A stretch of DNA of 64,000 nt from Variovorax sp. RA8 (GTDB taxonomy: Bacteria; Pseudomonadota; Gammaproteobacteria; Burkholderiales; Burkholderiaceae_C). Where the stretch lies: assembly GCF_901827175.1 (NCBI RefSeq), contig NZ_LR594662.1, forward strand, positions 930,001-994,000, written 5' to 3'. Both the position numbers and the translations under genes were made by a program. Below are positions 13,993 through 24,476 of this stretch, one piece after another. Numbering within the stretch: position 1 is the stretch's first letter; each line of letters begins with the position of its first letter. The notes beneath the pieces were generated by a model, which had not been told where the DNA came from, did not search any database, and saw nothing but the letters and a program-made list of their open reading frames with translations.

Positions 13993-14856
13993 TCAGAGCC
14001 AGTAGACGACGCGGCGGCGGTACTTCGCGAACAGCAGGCCCGACACGACCACGCTCGCCACCGTCCACCCCAGGATGCCCCACCAGTTGTGGGCATCGGC
14101 AACGCCGCCCATCAGGGGCACGCGCAGCAGCTCGAGCATCTGCGCCAAGGGGTTGTACAGGATGTACTGCGCGCGGCCGGGGAGGCTCTCCGGGAGCCAG
14201 AAGACCGGCGTCAGGAACATCAGCATCTGCATCACGCTGGTGACGATCTGGGTCACGTCGCGAAAGCGCGTGCAGATCAGCCCCAGCGCCAATCCGAGGG
14301 CCTGGGCGTTGATCAGCAGCAGCAGGAAGGCCGGGATGAAAAGGAGTGCCGACCAGGACAGCGAGATGCCAGCCCACAGCGCCACCGGCACGTAGAGCAC
14401 GATCTGGTGCGCGAACTGGATCAAGTTGCGCGCCATGCTGCGCCAGACGAACAGGCTGATCGGGAAATAGCCCTGCTTCAGGTAGTTGCTGGAGCCGATG
14501 AAGGCATTGCAGGCATCGGTCACCATGCTGGAGAAGAAGCTCCAGAAGATGATGCCCAGCGCGAGGTGCGGGAAGAACTTCGACAGCTCGGTGCCGAACA
14601 GCGAGCTGTACAGCGGCCCCATGCCGCCGATCATGGCGCCCATGCTGAGGGTCAGCCACAGCGGCCCGAGCATCGAGCGGCGGTAGCGCAGCACGATGTC
14701 GAACCAAGCCAGCGTCCACCAGATGTCGGTGCGGCGGGAGCCCTCCCACCAGTCGGACCACGCGCTGCGATGAAGATTGGAGTGCGCCTGGGTCACTGGA
14801 GTACCTTCGCTTTTGGGTGCGATGCTATTCGCCTTCGGAGCGGCCGTGCTGCTCAT
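13993..14856 (-). CDS. wzm: Polysaccharide ABC transporter, permease
   Basis: A 287-residue inner-membrane protein of the ABC-2/Wzm type, with about six hydrophobic segments (for example ISLSWSALLFIPAFLLLL and VTQIVTSVMQMLMFLTPVFWLP). The amphipathic start WWTLAWFDIVLRYRRSMLGPLW is the typical entry helix of this family. ATG 14856 overlaps the manC stop by four bases. A much longer upstream frame exists but is antisense-like read-through of manC in another frame. With Wzt it forms the exporter for the finished lipid-linked polysaccharide, which implies an ABC-dependent rather than Wzy-dependent pathway. Confidence 0.93.
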   Translation of the reverse strand: MSSTAAPKANSIAPKSEGTPVTQAHSNLHRSAWSDWWEGSRRTDIWWTLAWFDIVLRYRRSMLGPLWLTLSMGAMIGGMGPLYSSLFGTELSKFFPHLALGIIFWSFFSSMVTDACNAFIGSSNYLKQGYFPISLFVWRSMARNLIQFAHQIVLYVPVALWAGISLSWSALLFIPAFLLLLINAQALGLALGLICTRFRDVTQIVTSVMQMLMFLTPVFWLPESLPGRAQYILYNPLAQMLELLRVPLMGGVADAHNWWGILGWTVASVVVSGLLFAKYRRRVVYWL

Positions 14857-16274
14857 ACGCGTCCGTAGGTGTCCACCAGGCGCACGATGTCGTCCTCGCC
14901 GAGGTAGCTGCCGCACTGGACTTCGATGAGAACCAGTTCGTCCTGTCCGATGTTCGTCAAACGATGCTTCTCCTTGAGCGGGATGTAACGGTATTCGCCG
15001 GGCAGGGTCTTGTGTTCCGCGTCGCCAATCTGGACGATGGCGGTGCCCTGCACCACGACCCAGTGCTCGGCGCGCTGGTGGTGGTATTGCAGCGACAGCG
15101 CCTCGCCCGGCTTCACCGTGATCCGCTTGACCTTGTAGCCGTCTTCTTCCTTGAGCGAGGCGTAGGTGCCCCAGGGGCGGTTGACCACGGCGGGCAGTTG
15201 CACCGTCTCGTGGCTGCGCGCCTTGAGGATGTCCACCACCTTCCGGACCTGCTGGGCGCTGTCCTTGTGGGCCACCAGCAGCGCATCGGGCGTGTCGATG
15301 ATGACCAGGTCGTGCACCCCCAGCGCAGCGACGATCTTGGGCCCGTGGCTCTCGACCTGGATGTGGGTGCCGGTGGTGTCCACCGCGACCACGTGGTCGT
15401 CGGGAAAGGTGTTGCCGCTGGCATCGGAGGGCTGGGCCTTGGCGACCGCAGGCCATGATCCCACGTCGTTCCAGGCGAACTTGGCGGGCACTACGCGCAC
15501 GTTGTCGGCGCGCTCCATCACCGCGTAGTCGATGCTGATGTCCGGCTGCAGGCCGAAGGCGTGCAGGTCGAAGTTGATCGCGTCGCCTTTCGCCTGCGCG
15601 CTTCCCAGCGCGTGACGGGCCGCGTCGAGCACTTCGGGCGCATGCGACTCCAGCGCCGAGATGATTCCGGCCGCGGTGAAGCAGAACATGCCGCTGTTCC
15701 AGTAGTAGCGCCCGGTTGCCAGGTATTCCTGCGCAGTGGCCAGGTCCGGCTTCTCGACGAAGCGCTTGACCGGCTGGCTCTCGCGCGAGACCCGCTCCAC
15801 CTCCACGTAGCCGAATCCGGTCTCCGGCACGGTCGGCGAAATGCCGAACAGCACCAGCGCGCCTTGCTGGGCCAGCCGGAAGGCCTCGCTCGCGCTGGCG
15901 ACAAAGGCTTCCACGTCGGGCACCAGGTGGTCGGCCGAGAGCACCAGCATCACCGTGTCGCCGCTGAACTGGCGCTCGCACTGCAGGGCAGCCAGCGCGA
16001 TCGCCGGTGCCGTGTTGCGGCCCTTGGGCTCGAGCAGGTAGGTGGCCGACGGCGGATCGCTCATCTGGCGCAGCACGTCCTTGGTCAGGAACTGGTGATC
16101 CTTGTTGGTGACGACCATCAGGTCGCCGGTGCCGCAAGCCTGTCCGCGCTCGATGGCCTGCTGCAGCAGGGTCGAGCCGCCCAGCTTCATGAAGGGCTTC
16201 GGCAGCGCCTGCCTGGAAACGGGCCAGAGCCTGGAGCCGGATCCTCCCGAGAGCACCACAGAAAGCAATCGCAT
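14853..16274 (-). CDS. manC: Mannose-1-phosphate guanylyltransferase / mannose-6-phosphate isomerase
   Basis: A 473-residue bifunctional type II enzyme (ManC/AlgA/CpsB). The N-terminal nucleotidyltransferase has GGSGSRLWPVSRQALPKPF (the GTP-binding signature) and the C-terminal third is a cupin phosphomannose isomerase domain (NRPWGTYASL, GEALSLQYHHQRAEHW, PGEYRYIPLKEKHRL). It makes GDP-D-mannose, the substrate of Gmd, so it is the entry step for the deoxysugar branch. No phosphomannomutase gene is present in the window, so that step is presumably encoded elsewhere. It is first in the manC-wzm-wzt operon and divergent from the acyltransferase gene at 16438. Confidence 0.96.
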   Translation of the reverse strand: MRLLSVVLSGGSGSRLWPVSRQALPKPFMKLGGSTLLQQAIERGQACGTGDLMVVTNKDHQFLTKDVLRQMSDPPSATYLLEPKGRNTAPAIALAALQCERQFSGDTVMLVLSADHLVPDVEAFVASASEAFRLAQQGALVLFGISPTVPETGFGYVEVERVSRESQPVKRFVEKPDLATAQEYLATGRYYWNSGMFCFTAAGIISALESHAPEVLDAARHALGSAQAKGDAINFDLHAFGLQPDISIDYAVMERADNVRVVPAKFAWNDVGSWPAVAKAQPSDASGNTFPDDHVVAVDTTGTHIQVESHGPKIVAALGVHDLVIIDTPDALLVAHKDSAQQVRKVVDILKARSHETVQLPAVVNRPWGTYASLKEEDGYKVKRITVKPGEALSLQYHHQRAEHWVVVQGTAIVQIGDAEHKTLPGEYRYIPLKEKHRLTNIGQDELVLIEVQCGSYLGEDDIVRLVDTYGRV

Positions 16275-16437
16275 TTTTGTCCTTCTCTTTGAGAGGCGGC
16301 GATTTTACCGGCCGAAGCCGAAGCGCACCCTGTGGAACGATGCGCGCGAGGGGCACACCCCGTTGCGAAGATAATCACGCGCTGCGCCGCGACGCCACGT
16401 CGCCGACCGATCCGACTCAGCCCAAGACCGCGCTCGC

Positions 16438-18456
16438 ATGCCCCGACAAGAAGAACAGCCCCACCTTGCCCACCCGAAGTACCGACCGGACATCGACGGC
16501 CTGCGCGCCATCGCGGTGCTCTCGGTCGTGGGCTTCCATGCCTTCCCGGGCTGGGTCAAGGGCGGCTTCATCGGCGTCGACATCTTCTTTGTCATTTCCG
16601 GTTACCTGATCTCCACGATCATCTTCGGCAGCCTGGCCGGCGAGGGCTTCAGCTATCGCGAGTTCTATGCCAGGCGCATCCGGCGCATCTTCCCGGCGCT
16701 GCTGGTCGTGATGGCCGCGACCTTCGCGTTCGGTTGGTATGTGTTGCTCGCCGACGAGTTCCGCCAGCTGGGCAAGCACCTGCTGGCCAGCGCCGGCTTC
16801 GTGGTCAACCTGGCGCTGTGGAACGAGGCCGGCTACTTCGACACCAGCGCCGAGACCAAGCCGCTGCTGCACCTGTGGTCGCTCGCCGTAGAAGAGCAGT
16901 TCTACATCTTCTGGCCCGTGTTCCTCGGCCTCGCCTGGCGCTTCCGGGGCGGGCAAGGGCGCCACCTGGGCACCTGGATGTGGGTGGCGACGGGGCTGTC
17001 CTTCCTTCTCAACGTGTACGCGGTGCAACGCCACCCGACCGCCACCTTCTATTCGCCGTTGCCGCGCATGTGGGAGCTTGCCGCCGGCGCCTTGCTGGCG
17101 TGGAACGCGCTGCGACGCGAGCCGCATCGCAACTGGTACAGGCGCGAGCTGCGCAGCGTGTCCGGTCTGCTGCTGATCGGGTTGGGCCTGGTGCTGATCA
17201 CCCGGGGCAAGTCCTTCCCGGGCTGGTGGGCGCTGCTGCCCGTCCTGGGCGCCTGTCTCTGCATTTCCGCGGGGCCGGGTGCCTGGCTCAACCGCCGACT
17301 GCTGGGGTCGCGCCCGATGGTGTGGGTGGGCCTGATCAGCTATCCGCTGTACCTGTGGCATTGGCCGCTCCTGGCCTACGCGCGCATCGTCGAGGGCGCC
17401 GAGCCCGATCGCACCACGCGCATCGCGGCCGTGATCGCCTCCGTGCTGCTGGCCTGGCTCACCTATCGCTTCGTCGAGCTCCGGCTGCGCCGGCGCCGCA
17501 ACGAGGGCGTGGTCAGGGGCCTGGCCTCGGGCATGGTGGCGGTGGCCGTCATCGGCATGGTGCTCACCGGGCGCCTGCTGCCGCCGCGCAACGACGACCC
17601 GGGCGTCCAGGCCATCGTCGCGGCCGGCGCCGACTGGGCCTACCCCGACGGCCTGAAGGAGACCAAGGTCAAGGGCGAGACCGTCTACACCATCGGCGAG
17701 GGCAAGGAGCGCGTGCTGCTGCTCGGCGACAGCCATGTCGAGCAGTTCGGTCCGCGCGCCGTCGAGCTCGACCGCGTCGCGCCGGACGCGCTGAAGACCC
17801 TGTACTTCGGCACGCGCGGTGCCTGCCCGCCGGTGCCGCACCTCTTCGAGGACCGCGACCTGGCCTGTGGACCGCGCCGCGAGCAGCTGCTGAAGTTCGC
17901 CTTCAGCGACGACATCGACACCGTGATACTCGGCGCCTGCTGGACCTGCTACTTCGACATCGAAGAGACGACCCCGGGTTCCAGCGCGCCCCCGCCGCCG
18001 GACCACTACTACTTCCTCGACCTCCAGGGCCGCCACATGCTGCGCGGCGGCGACGGCGTGGCGCGTTCGCTGGTGTCGCTGGAGACGCTGATCGGGTTGC
18101 TGCGGGCCGCCAACAAGAAGGTCTACCTGATCCTCAATCCGCCGCTGAGCACGAACTTCGAGCCCCGGCTGCTGATTCACGGCAGCCGTCTCGGCACCAT
18201 GACCGCCTCGACCTCGCCGGTGTCGGCGCCCTTCCCGCCCACGCAGAAGCGCCTGCAGGAGCAGTTGCGCCAGCTGGCGCAGCGCGCGGGCGCCGTCGTG
18301 CTGGATCCTGCTCCCACTGTCTGTATTTCCGACGACAAGTGCATGCTCAGCGCCGAGGGCGGCGACCCCGTCTACAAGGACGGCGCCCACCTGCGAGCCG
18401 GGTTCGTGCGCAAGGCGGCGACCTTCCTCGATCCCGCGCTCGTGTCGGCACGATGA
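16438..18456 (+). CDS. OafA/YrhL-type membrane acyltransferase with C-terminal SGNH domain
   Basis: A 672-residue protein with an acyltransferase-3 membrane domain (about 15-380, roughly ten hydrophobic segments) and an SGNH hydrolase-like periplasmic domain. RPDIDGLRAIAVLSVVGFHA holds the conserved active-site H, and the RRIRRIFPALLVVM and HLWSLAVEEQFYIFWP motifs are family hallmarks. The C-terminal GKERVLLLGDSHVEQFG is the SGNH block I, and KDGAHLRAGFV supplies the late D/H pair. Such proteins O-acetylate surface polysaccharides using cytoplasmic acyl-CoA. It is probably responsible for non-stoichiometric O-acetylation of the glycan made here. It starts 163 bp from manC, divergently. Confidence 0.92.
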   Translation: MPRQEEQPHLAHPKYRPDIDGLRAIAVLSVVGFHAFPGWVKGGFIGVDIFFVISGYLISTIIFGSLAGEGFSYREFYARRIRRIFPALLVVMAATFAFGWYVLLADEFRQLGKHLLASAGFVVNLALWNEAGYFDTSAETKPLLHLWSLAVEEQFYIFWPVFLGLAWRFRGGQGRHLGTWMWVATGLSFLLNVYAVQRHPTATFYSPLPRMWELAAGALLAWNALRREPHRNWYRRELRSVSGLLLIGLGLVLITRGKSFPGWWALLPVLGACLCISAGPGAWLNRRLLGSRPMVWVGLISYPLYLWHWPLLAYARIVEGAEPDRTTRIAAVIASVLLAWLTYRFVELRLRRRRNEGVVRGLASGMVAVAVIGMVLTGRLLPPRNDDPGVQAIVAAGADWAYPDGLKETKVKGETVYTIGEGKERVLLLGDSHVEQFGPRAVELDRVAPDALKTLYFGTRGACPPVPHLFEDRDLACGPRREQLLKFAFSDDIDTVILGACWTCYFDIEETTPGSSAPPPPDHYYFLDLQGRHMLRGGDGVARSLVSLETLIGLLRAANKKVYLILNPPLSTNFEPRLLIHGSRLGTMTASTSPVSAPFPPTQKRLQEQLRQLAQRAGAVVLDPAPTVCISDDKCMLSAEGGDPVYKDGAHLRAGFVRKAATFLDPALVSAR

Positions 18457-18475
18457 GCGCCCCCGCATCCAGAGC

Positions 18476-18496
18476 ATGAACCCCCCCCACGCATGA
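18476..18496 (+). promoter_or_regulatory. Leader mini-ORF with an eight-C homopolymer before a glycosyltransferase start
   Basis: A six-codon frame starts at ATG 18476, crosses eight consecutive C (18481-18488) and ends in TGA 18494-18496, which overlaps the ATG 18493 of the following glycosyltransferase. No Shine-Dalgarno sequence is visible next to ATG 18493 because the C tract occupies that position. Translational coupling through the leader is therefore plausible. Insertion of one C would place ATG 18476 in frame with the enzyme. Whether the tract length varies cannot be told from one sequence. Confidence 0.35.
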
Positions 18497-20355
18497 AAGC
18501 CCTGTTCTACCGCCTCGTCCTCTTTCCGTTGGGACTGCTCAGGGGGCCGGGCCTGTTCGGTCGCATCCAGCGCGCCTGGCGCATCTTCGGCAAGTCGGGA
18601 TGGGCGGGTGTGCAGTGGGAGCTGGGCCGGCGCATGGGCGGCTACAACAATTACGACAACTGGGTGCGCAAGCACGACACGCTGACGCCCGAGCTGCTGG
18701 AGAAGCTCGCCCGCCGCGTGAAGGCGATGGCGGGTGGCCCGCTGATCTCGGTGGTCATGCCGACCTACAACCCTAACCCGGCATGGTTGCGCGAGGCCAT
18801 CGAGTCGGTTCGCGCGCAGATCTACCCCAACTGGGAACTGTGCATCGCCGACGACGCCTCGACCTCGAAGGACGTGCGCGAGGTCCTGGAGGCCTACAGC
18901 CGCAGCGATGCGCGCATCAAGGTCGTGTTCCGGCCGCAGAACGGCCACATCTCCGCCTCGTCGAACAGCGCGATCGAACTCGCAACCGGGTCGTGGCTCG
19001 CACTGATGGACCACGACGACCTGCTGCCGCCCCACGCGCTCTTCTGCGTCGCCGAATGCATCGTTGCGCATCCGGACGCTCGCCTCATCTACTCCGACGA
19101 AGACAAGATCGACGAGGGCGGCCACCGCTTCGGACCGTACTTCAAGCCGGACTGGAATGTCGACCTGTTCCGCTCGCAGAACATGTTCAGCCACCTGGGC
19201 GTGCTGGCCACCGACCTGGTGCGCGAGGTCGGCGGGTTTCGGGTCGGACTCGAGGGCTCGCAGGACTGGGACCTGGTGCTGCGCTGCATGGAGCGCGTCG
19301 AGCCGAGGCAGATCCGGCACATCCCGCGCGTGCTCTACCACTGGCGCGTGCATGGCGAGAGCACGGCCAAGTCGATGGGGGCCAAGCCGTACGCGGCCGT
19401 GGCCGGCGAACGTGCCCTGAACGAGCATCTGGCGCGCACCGGTGTGCAGGGGGCAGCGGAGTACCTCGGCTTCGGCTTTCGCGTGCGCTACGCGTTGCCG
19501 CAGGCGCTTCCCCAGGTGTCGCTGATCATCCCGACGCGCAACGCGTTGCAGCTGGTGAGGCAGTGCATCGAGTCGATCGAGGCGAAGACAAGCTACGCGA
19601 ACTACGAAATCATCCTGGTGGACAACGGATCGGACGATCCGTCTGCGCTGGCGTATTTCAAGGAACTCGGCACGCGTCCGAACATCCGCGTGCTGCGTGA
19701 TGATCGTCCTTTCAACTACGCCGCACTCAATAACGCGGCCGTGGCGCAAGCCCGGGGTGAGCTCGTCGCACTGGTCAACAACGACATCGAGGTGATCACG
19801 CCGGACTGGCTGTCCGAGATGGTGTCCATCGCCTTGCAGCCCGGCGTGGGCGCCGTGGGTGCGCGCCTGTGGTATCCGAACATGACGCTTCAGCATGCCG
19901 GCGTGATCCTCGGCGTGGGCGGCATCGCAGCCCACGCGCATCGCGGCATGCCTGCCGGGCGCGAGGGCTACGGCGGCCGTGCCGGCCTGATTCAGTCGTT
20001 CTCGGCCGTCACTGCCGCCTGCCTCGTCATGCGCAAGTCGATCTACGAGCAGGTCGGCGGCTTCGACGAGGTCAATCTGCAAGTGGCCTTCAACGACGTG
20101 GACTTCTGCCTCCGTGTGAGCGAGGCTGGCTACCGGATTGTGTGGACGCCGTACGCCGAGCTGATGCACCACGAGTCCGCGACACGCGGCAAGGACCTGT
20201 CGCCCGAGAAGCGTGCGCGCTTCGAACGCGAGGTGGCCTACATGCATCAGCGCTGGGACCACGTCCTCCAGAACGACCCCGCCTACAGCCCCAACCTCAT
20301 GCTGGCGCGCGAGGACTTCAGCTACGCCTGGCCCCCGCGCCTGGCGCCCCTCTGA
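18493..20355 (+). CDS. Tandem GT2 glycosyltransferase
   Basis: A 620-residue protein with two GT-A domains of family 2. The first (about 80-300) has ISVVMPTYNPNPAWLREAI, IADDASTSKDV and LMDHDDLLPPHA (DDxD-type metal site), then YSDEDKID. The second (about 340-600) has VSLIIPTRNALQLV, LVDNGSDDPSAL, ALVNNDIEVI and a late GFDEVNLQVAFNDVDFCLRV with the ED-type catalytic region. This layout is typical of large rhamnan or mannan-type transferases that add two residues. It follows the acyltransferase by 36 bp and shares one base with the next GT2 gene. Confidence 0.9.
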   Translation: MKALFYRLVLFPLGLLRGPGLFGRIQRAWRIFGKSGWAGVQWELGRRMGGYNNYDNWVRKHDTLTPELLEKLARRVKAMAGGPLISVVMPTYNPNPAWLREAIESVRAQIYPNWELCIADDASTSKDVREVLEAYSRSDARIKVVFRPQNGHISASSNSAIELATGSWLALMDHDDLLPPHALFCVAECIVAHPDARLIYSDEDKIDEGGHRFGPYFKPDWNVDLFRSQNMFSHLGVLATDLVREVGGFRVGLEGSQDWDLVLRCMERVEPRQIRHIPRVLYHWRVHGESTAKSMGAKPYAAVAGERALNEHLARTGVQGAAEYLGFGFRVRYALPQALPQVSLIIPTRNALQLVRQCIESIEAKTSYANYEIILVDNGSDDPSALAYFKELGTRPNIRVLRDDRPFNYAALNNAAVAQARGELVALVNNDIEVITPDWLSEMVSIALQPGVGAVGARLWYPNMTLQHAGVILGVGGIAAHAHRGMPAGREGYGGRAGLIQSFSAVTAACLVMRKSIYEQVGGFDEVNLQVAFNDVDFCLRVSEAGYRIVWTPYAELMHHESATRGKDLSPEKRARFEREVAYMHQRWDHVLQNDPAYSPNLMLAREDFSYAWPPRLAPL

Positions 20356-21338
20356 TGGCACTGGGCGTCTCGGTCGCGCTGTGCACGCGCAATGGCGCGC
20401 GCTATCTGCCGGCGCAGGTGCAGAGCATCTGCACACAGGAGCCGCCGCCGCGCGAGATCGTGCTGTCGGACGACGGTTCCAGCGACGACAGCGTGGCCGT
20501 CGTGCGCCAGGCCATGGCGGACTGCGGTGCCGCGTCGAGTGTTGCGCTGACCGTGTTCGAGAACCGGCCGGCCCTCGGCGTCACGCGCAACTTCGAGCAG
20601 GCGATACGCGCCTGCCGGCACGAGCTGATCGCCCTCAGCGACCAGGACGACATCTGGCATCCGGGCCGCCTCGCGCGCATGGCGGCCTGCTTCGAGGCGC
20701 AGCCGGAACTGCTGCTGCTGCACACCGATGCGCGGCTCGTGGACGGCGAACTGAGGCCCCTGGGCGACACGCTGTTCCATGCGCTGGAGGTGCAGCCTTG
20801 GGAGCTCGAGGCCATCGGCCAGGGCCGCGCCTTCGAAGTGTTCCTGCGGCGCAACCTCGTGACCGGCGCGACCACCATGTTCAGGCGCCGCCTGCTTGCA
20901 GCGGCACTGCCCTTTTCCGACGAGTGGGTGCACGACGAATGGCTGGCCGCGCTCGCCGCGGCCACCGGCCGCCTGGACGTGCTGCCCGAAGCCCTCATCG
21001 ACTACCGCCAGCACGGCAGCAACCAGATCGGCGCCAAGCGACCCACCCTGACCGACAAGCTCGCCAAGGCGATGCAGGCGCGCGGCAGCAAGCACATGCA
21101 GCGCTGGCGCCGCGCGCAGTCGCTGCTCGATCGCCTGCTGGCGTTGCAGGGCCAGGTGCCGGCGGCCATCGTCGACGCGCAGCGAGGCAAGGTGGCGCAC
21201 CAGCGCTTCCGGGCCGAACTGCCGGCCTCGCGCGTGGCCCGCCTGCTGCCGGTGTTGCGGGAGGCCGCGAGCGGCCGCTACGAGCGCTTCGGCCGCGGCA
21301 GGCAGGCCATCGCGCAGGACCTGCTGGAGCGCGGCTAA
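20355..21338 (+). CDS. Glycosyltransferase family 2
   Basis: A 327-residue GT-A enzyme starting at ATG 20355, whose first base is the last base of the preceding TGA. The motifs are VSVALCTRNGARYLPAQ (nucleotide-binding start), LSDDGSSDDSV, ALSDQDDIW (metal/DxD site) and a C-terminal acceptor helix with YRQHGSNQIG. The set SDDGSSDDS plus SDQDD is that of rhamnosyl/galactosyl-type O-antigen transferases. The last four bases overlap the end of the convergent 21335-22102 gene. Donor unknown. Confidence 0.9.
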   Translation: MALGVSVALCTRNGARYLPAQVQSICTQEPPPREIVLSDDGSSDDSVAVVRQAMADCGAASSVALTVFENRPALGVTRNFEQAIRACRHELIALSDQDDIWHPGRLARMAACFEAQPELLLLHTDARLVDGELRPLGDTLFHALEVQPWELEAIGQGRAFEVFLRRNLVTGATTMFRRRLLAAALPFSDEWVHDEWLAALAAATGRLDVLPEALIDYRQHGSNQIGAKRPTLTDKLAKAMQARGSKHMQRWRRAQSLLDRLLALQGQVPAAIVDAQRGKVAHQRFRAELPASRVARLLPVLREAASGRYERFGRGRQAIAQDLLERG

Positions 21339-22102
21339 CGCCCTGCGGCGCGTGACGCCGCTTCCAGCCGGCGGTAGCGCCAGAACGCCCCCGAGCTCCA
21401 CACCTTCAGCAGGCTCGTGAGGTGCCAGTACAGGTGCCGCTTGCTGCTGTGGCTCGCGCGCTGTGCATCGTGGCGGGTCTGCAGGTGCTCCGCGATCGAG
21501 AGCTTCCATCCGGCCAGCCGCAGGCGCGCGCAGATGTCGAAGTCCTCGCCGTACATGAAGAAGCGCTCGTCGAAGCCGCCGATCTGTCGGTACGCCTCGC
21601 TGCGGAACAGCATGAAGAGGCCCGGAATCCAGGCGGGTTCGGCCGGTATCGCGTAGCCCGGGCGCCGGCGCGTGAGGATCTCCAGCGGCGTGATGATGGC
21701 GCGGTGCTGCTCCGCCGTGGTCTTGCCGGGCTCCAGGATGCGCGGCGCCAGCAGGCCGGCATCCGCCGGGGCGTGAGCGAGCAGCGGCGCCAGCACATCG
21801 GCGTCGAAGCGGATGTCGGGGTTGAGCACCAGGAACCACGGCGTCTCGCAGCGCGCGAAGGCCTGGTTGTGGTTGGCGCCGAAGCCCATGCGCCGCTGGT
21901 TCTCGATCCGCTCGATCGGAAAGCCCCATTGCCCGCCCGCCAGCGCATCGGGTTCGGGGATGTTCAGCGTGAGCAGCACCTTGGCCGTCGTCGCACGGCT
22001 GAAGCGGTCGAGCTGGTCCAGCAGCGGGCGGATGAGTTCGAGCTGACCATGGCTCACGATCGAGACCGTGACGGCGGGGGAAGGGGACGGGGATGTGGGC
22101 AT
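21335..22102 (-). CDS. Glycosyltransferase family 2 (rhamnosyltransferase-like)
   Basis: A 255-residue GT2 protein. The N-terminus is VTVSIVSHGQLELI; FGANHNQAF and FLVLNPDIRFDADVL are the WbbL/rhamnosyltransferase type of nucleotide and metal motifs; GLFMLFRSEAYRQIGGFDERFFMYGEDFDICARLR contains the catalytic ED pair. It lacks a C-terminal membrane anchor. It lies alone on the minus strand between two rightward transcription units, and 65 bp separate it from the divergent membrane transferase at 22168. It probably adds an early sugar to the lipid-linked intermediate. Confidence 0.9.
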   Translation of the reverse strand: MPTSPSPSPAVTVSIVSHGQLELIRPLLDQLDRFSRATTAKVLLTLNIPEPDALAGGQWGFPIERIENQRRMGFGANHNQAFARCETPWFLVLNPDIRFDADVLAPLLAHAPADAGLLAPRILEPGKTTAEQHRAIITPLEILTRRRPGYAIPAEPAWIPGLFMLFRSEAYRQIGGFDERFFMYGEDFDICARLRLAGWKLSIAEHLQTRHDAQRASHSSKRHLYWHLTSLLKVWSSGAFWRYRRLEAASRAAGR

Positions 22103-22167
22103 GGTCTAATTTCGCCCGGGGATTCTAGGAGCAGGCTCCTGGGCCTCCCGCCTCCCGCCTTCCGCCC

Positions 22168-23262
22168 ATGCTTACCCTGATCGTCGTCAGCTTCCTCATC
22201 TCCGCCATTGCCGTGCAGCTGTTCATGCGGCGCGCCCGCCGCCATGCGCGCCGCTACGGTACCGACATGCCGCAGCGCTTCCACAAAGGCCATGTGCCGC
22301 GGCTCGGCGGCGCCGGCATGTTCCTGGGCACCGGCATCGCCTGGCTGGTGGCGGGGTTGCCGTCCGATCCCTTCAACGTCAACTGGCCGGTCAAGGCCTC
22401 CGGCGTCGCGCTGCTGTGCCTGGCTCCGGCCGTGCTCGCCGGCATCGCCGAGGACCTGACCCAGCGCGTCTCGGTGCGCTACCGCCTCGGCATCACCATC
22501 GGCTCGGCGCTGCTCCTGTGCTGGCTGCTCAAGCTCGGCGTCGCGCGCGTCGGCATTCCCGCTGTCGACGGCTGGCTGCAGGCCTGGCCCTATGCCGCGA
22601 TGTTGTTCGCGGTGGTTGCCATCGGCGGCCTGCCGCACGCCTTCAACATCATCGACGGCTACAACGGCCTGGCCGCCACGGTGGCGATCCTGGTCTGCCT
22701 GGCCATCTCGCACGTGGCCCTGCAGGTGGGCGACCGGCAGCTCGCCGCCATGGTGATCTGCCTGGTCGGCGCGACGGCGGGCTTCCTGATCTGGAACTAC
22801 CCGCGCGGCAAGATCTTCGCCGGCGACGGCGGCGCCTATGTCTGGGGCATGGTGATCGCATTGGCCGCGGTCACGCTGGTGCAGCGGCACCGCGTGGTCT
22901 CGCCCTGGTTCCCGATGCTGCTGCTGATCTACCCGGTGTGGGAAACAGTGTTCTCGGTCTACCGCCGCTTCGTTCGCGGCCAGTCGCCGGGCGACCCGGA
23001 CGCGCTGCATTTCCACCAGCTGATCTTCCGCCGCATCGTGCGGGTGGCCTTCGCCGACGACGAGGCGCGCCAACTGCTGGCGCGCAACAACCGCACCTCG
23101 CCCTACCTGTGGATCTTCGCCGCCCTCACGGTGGTGCCGGCCGTGCTGTTCTGGAACAACACGCCGGTGCTGATGGCCTTCTGCGCGCTCTTCGTCGCGA
23201 CCTACGTGGCGGCGTATTTCATGATCGTGCGCTTCAAGGTCCCGCGCTGGCTGCGCCCCTGA
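22168..23262 (+). CDS. WecA/MraY-like polyprenyl-phosphate sugar-1-phosphate transferase
   Basis: A 364-residue integral membrane protein with about ten to eleven hydrophobic segments. Family motifs in order are HVPRLGGAGMFLG (cytosolic loop 1), the acidic GIAEDLTQR (in place of DDxxD), NIIDGYNGLA (the NxxNxxDGxxGLA-type loop), and AGDGGAYVWG (loop 4). A C-terminal His-containing HFHQLIFRR matches the HHH-type loop 5. These enzymes start lipid-linked glycan synthesis by moving a HexNAc-1-phosphate from a UDP-sugar to undecaprenyl phosphate, so it is the likely initiator for this locus. WecA (GlcNAc-1-P) versus WbpL-type (QuiNAc or FucNAc) specificity is not resolved. Confidence 0.88.
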   Translation: MLTLIVVSFLISAIAVQLFMRRARRHARRYGTDMPQRFHKGHVPRLGGAGMFLGTGIAWLVAGLPSDPFNVNWPVKASGVALLCLAPAVLAGIAEDLTQRVSVRYRLGITIGSALLLCWLLKLGVARVGIPAVDGWLQAWPYAAMLFAVVAIGGLPHAFNIIDGYNGLAATVAILVCLAISHVALQVGDRQLAAMVICLVGATAGFLIWNYPRGKIFAGDGGAYVWGMVIALAAVTLVQRHRVVSPWFPMLLLIYPVWETVFSVYRRFVRGQSPGDPDALHFHQLIFRRIVRVAFADDEARQLLARNNRTSPYLWIFAALTVVPAVLFWNNTPVLMAFCALFVATYVAAYFMIVRFKVPRWLRP

Positions 23263-23270
23263 AGACCTGA

Positions 23271-24450
<1,180 letters not shown>

Positions 24451-24476
24451 GGAGATCCGGCTCGAGGAGACGGTGC

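Noticed and set aside
16417..20436. Very long open frame on the minus strand opposite the acyltransferase and tandem GT2 genes
   Set aside because: High-GC coding sequence often leaves long antisense frames. The residues are Arg/Ala/Gln/His-rich without motifs, while both sense genes have clear families.
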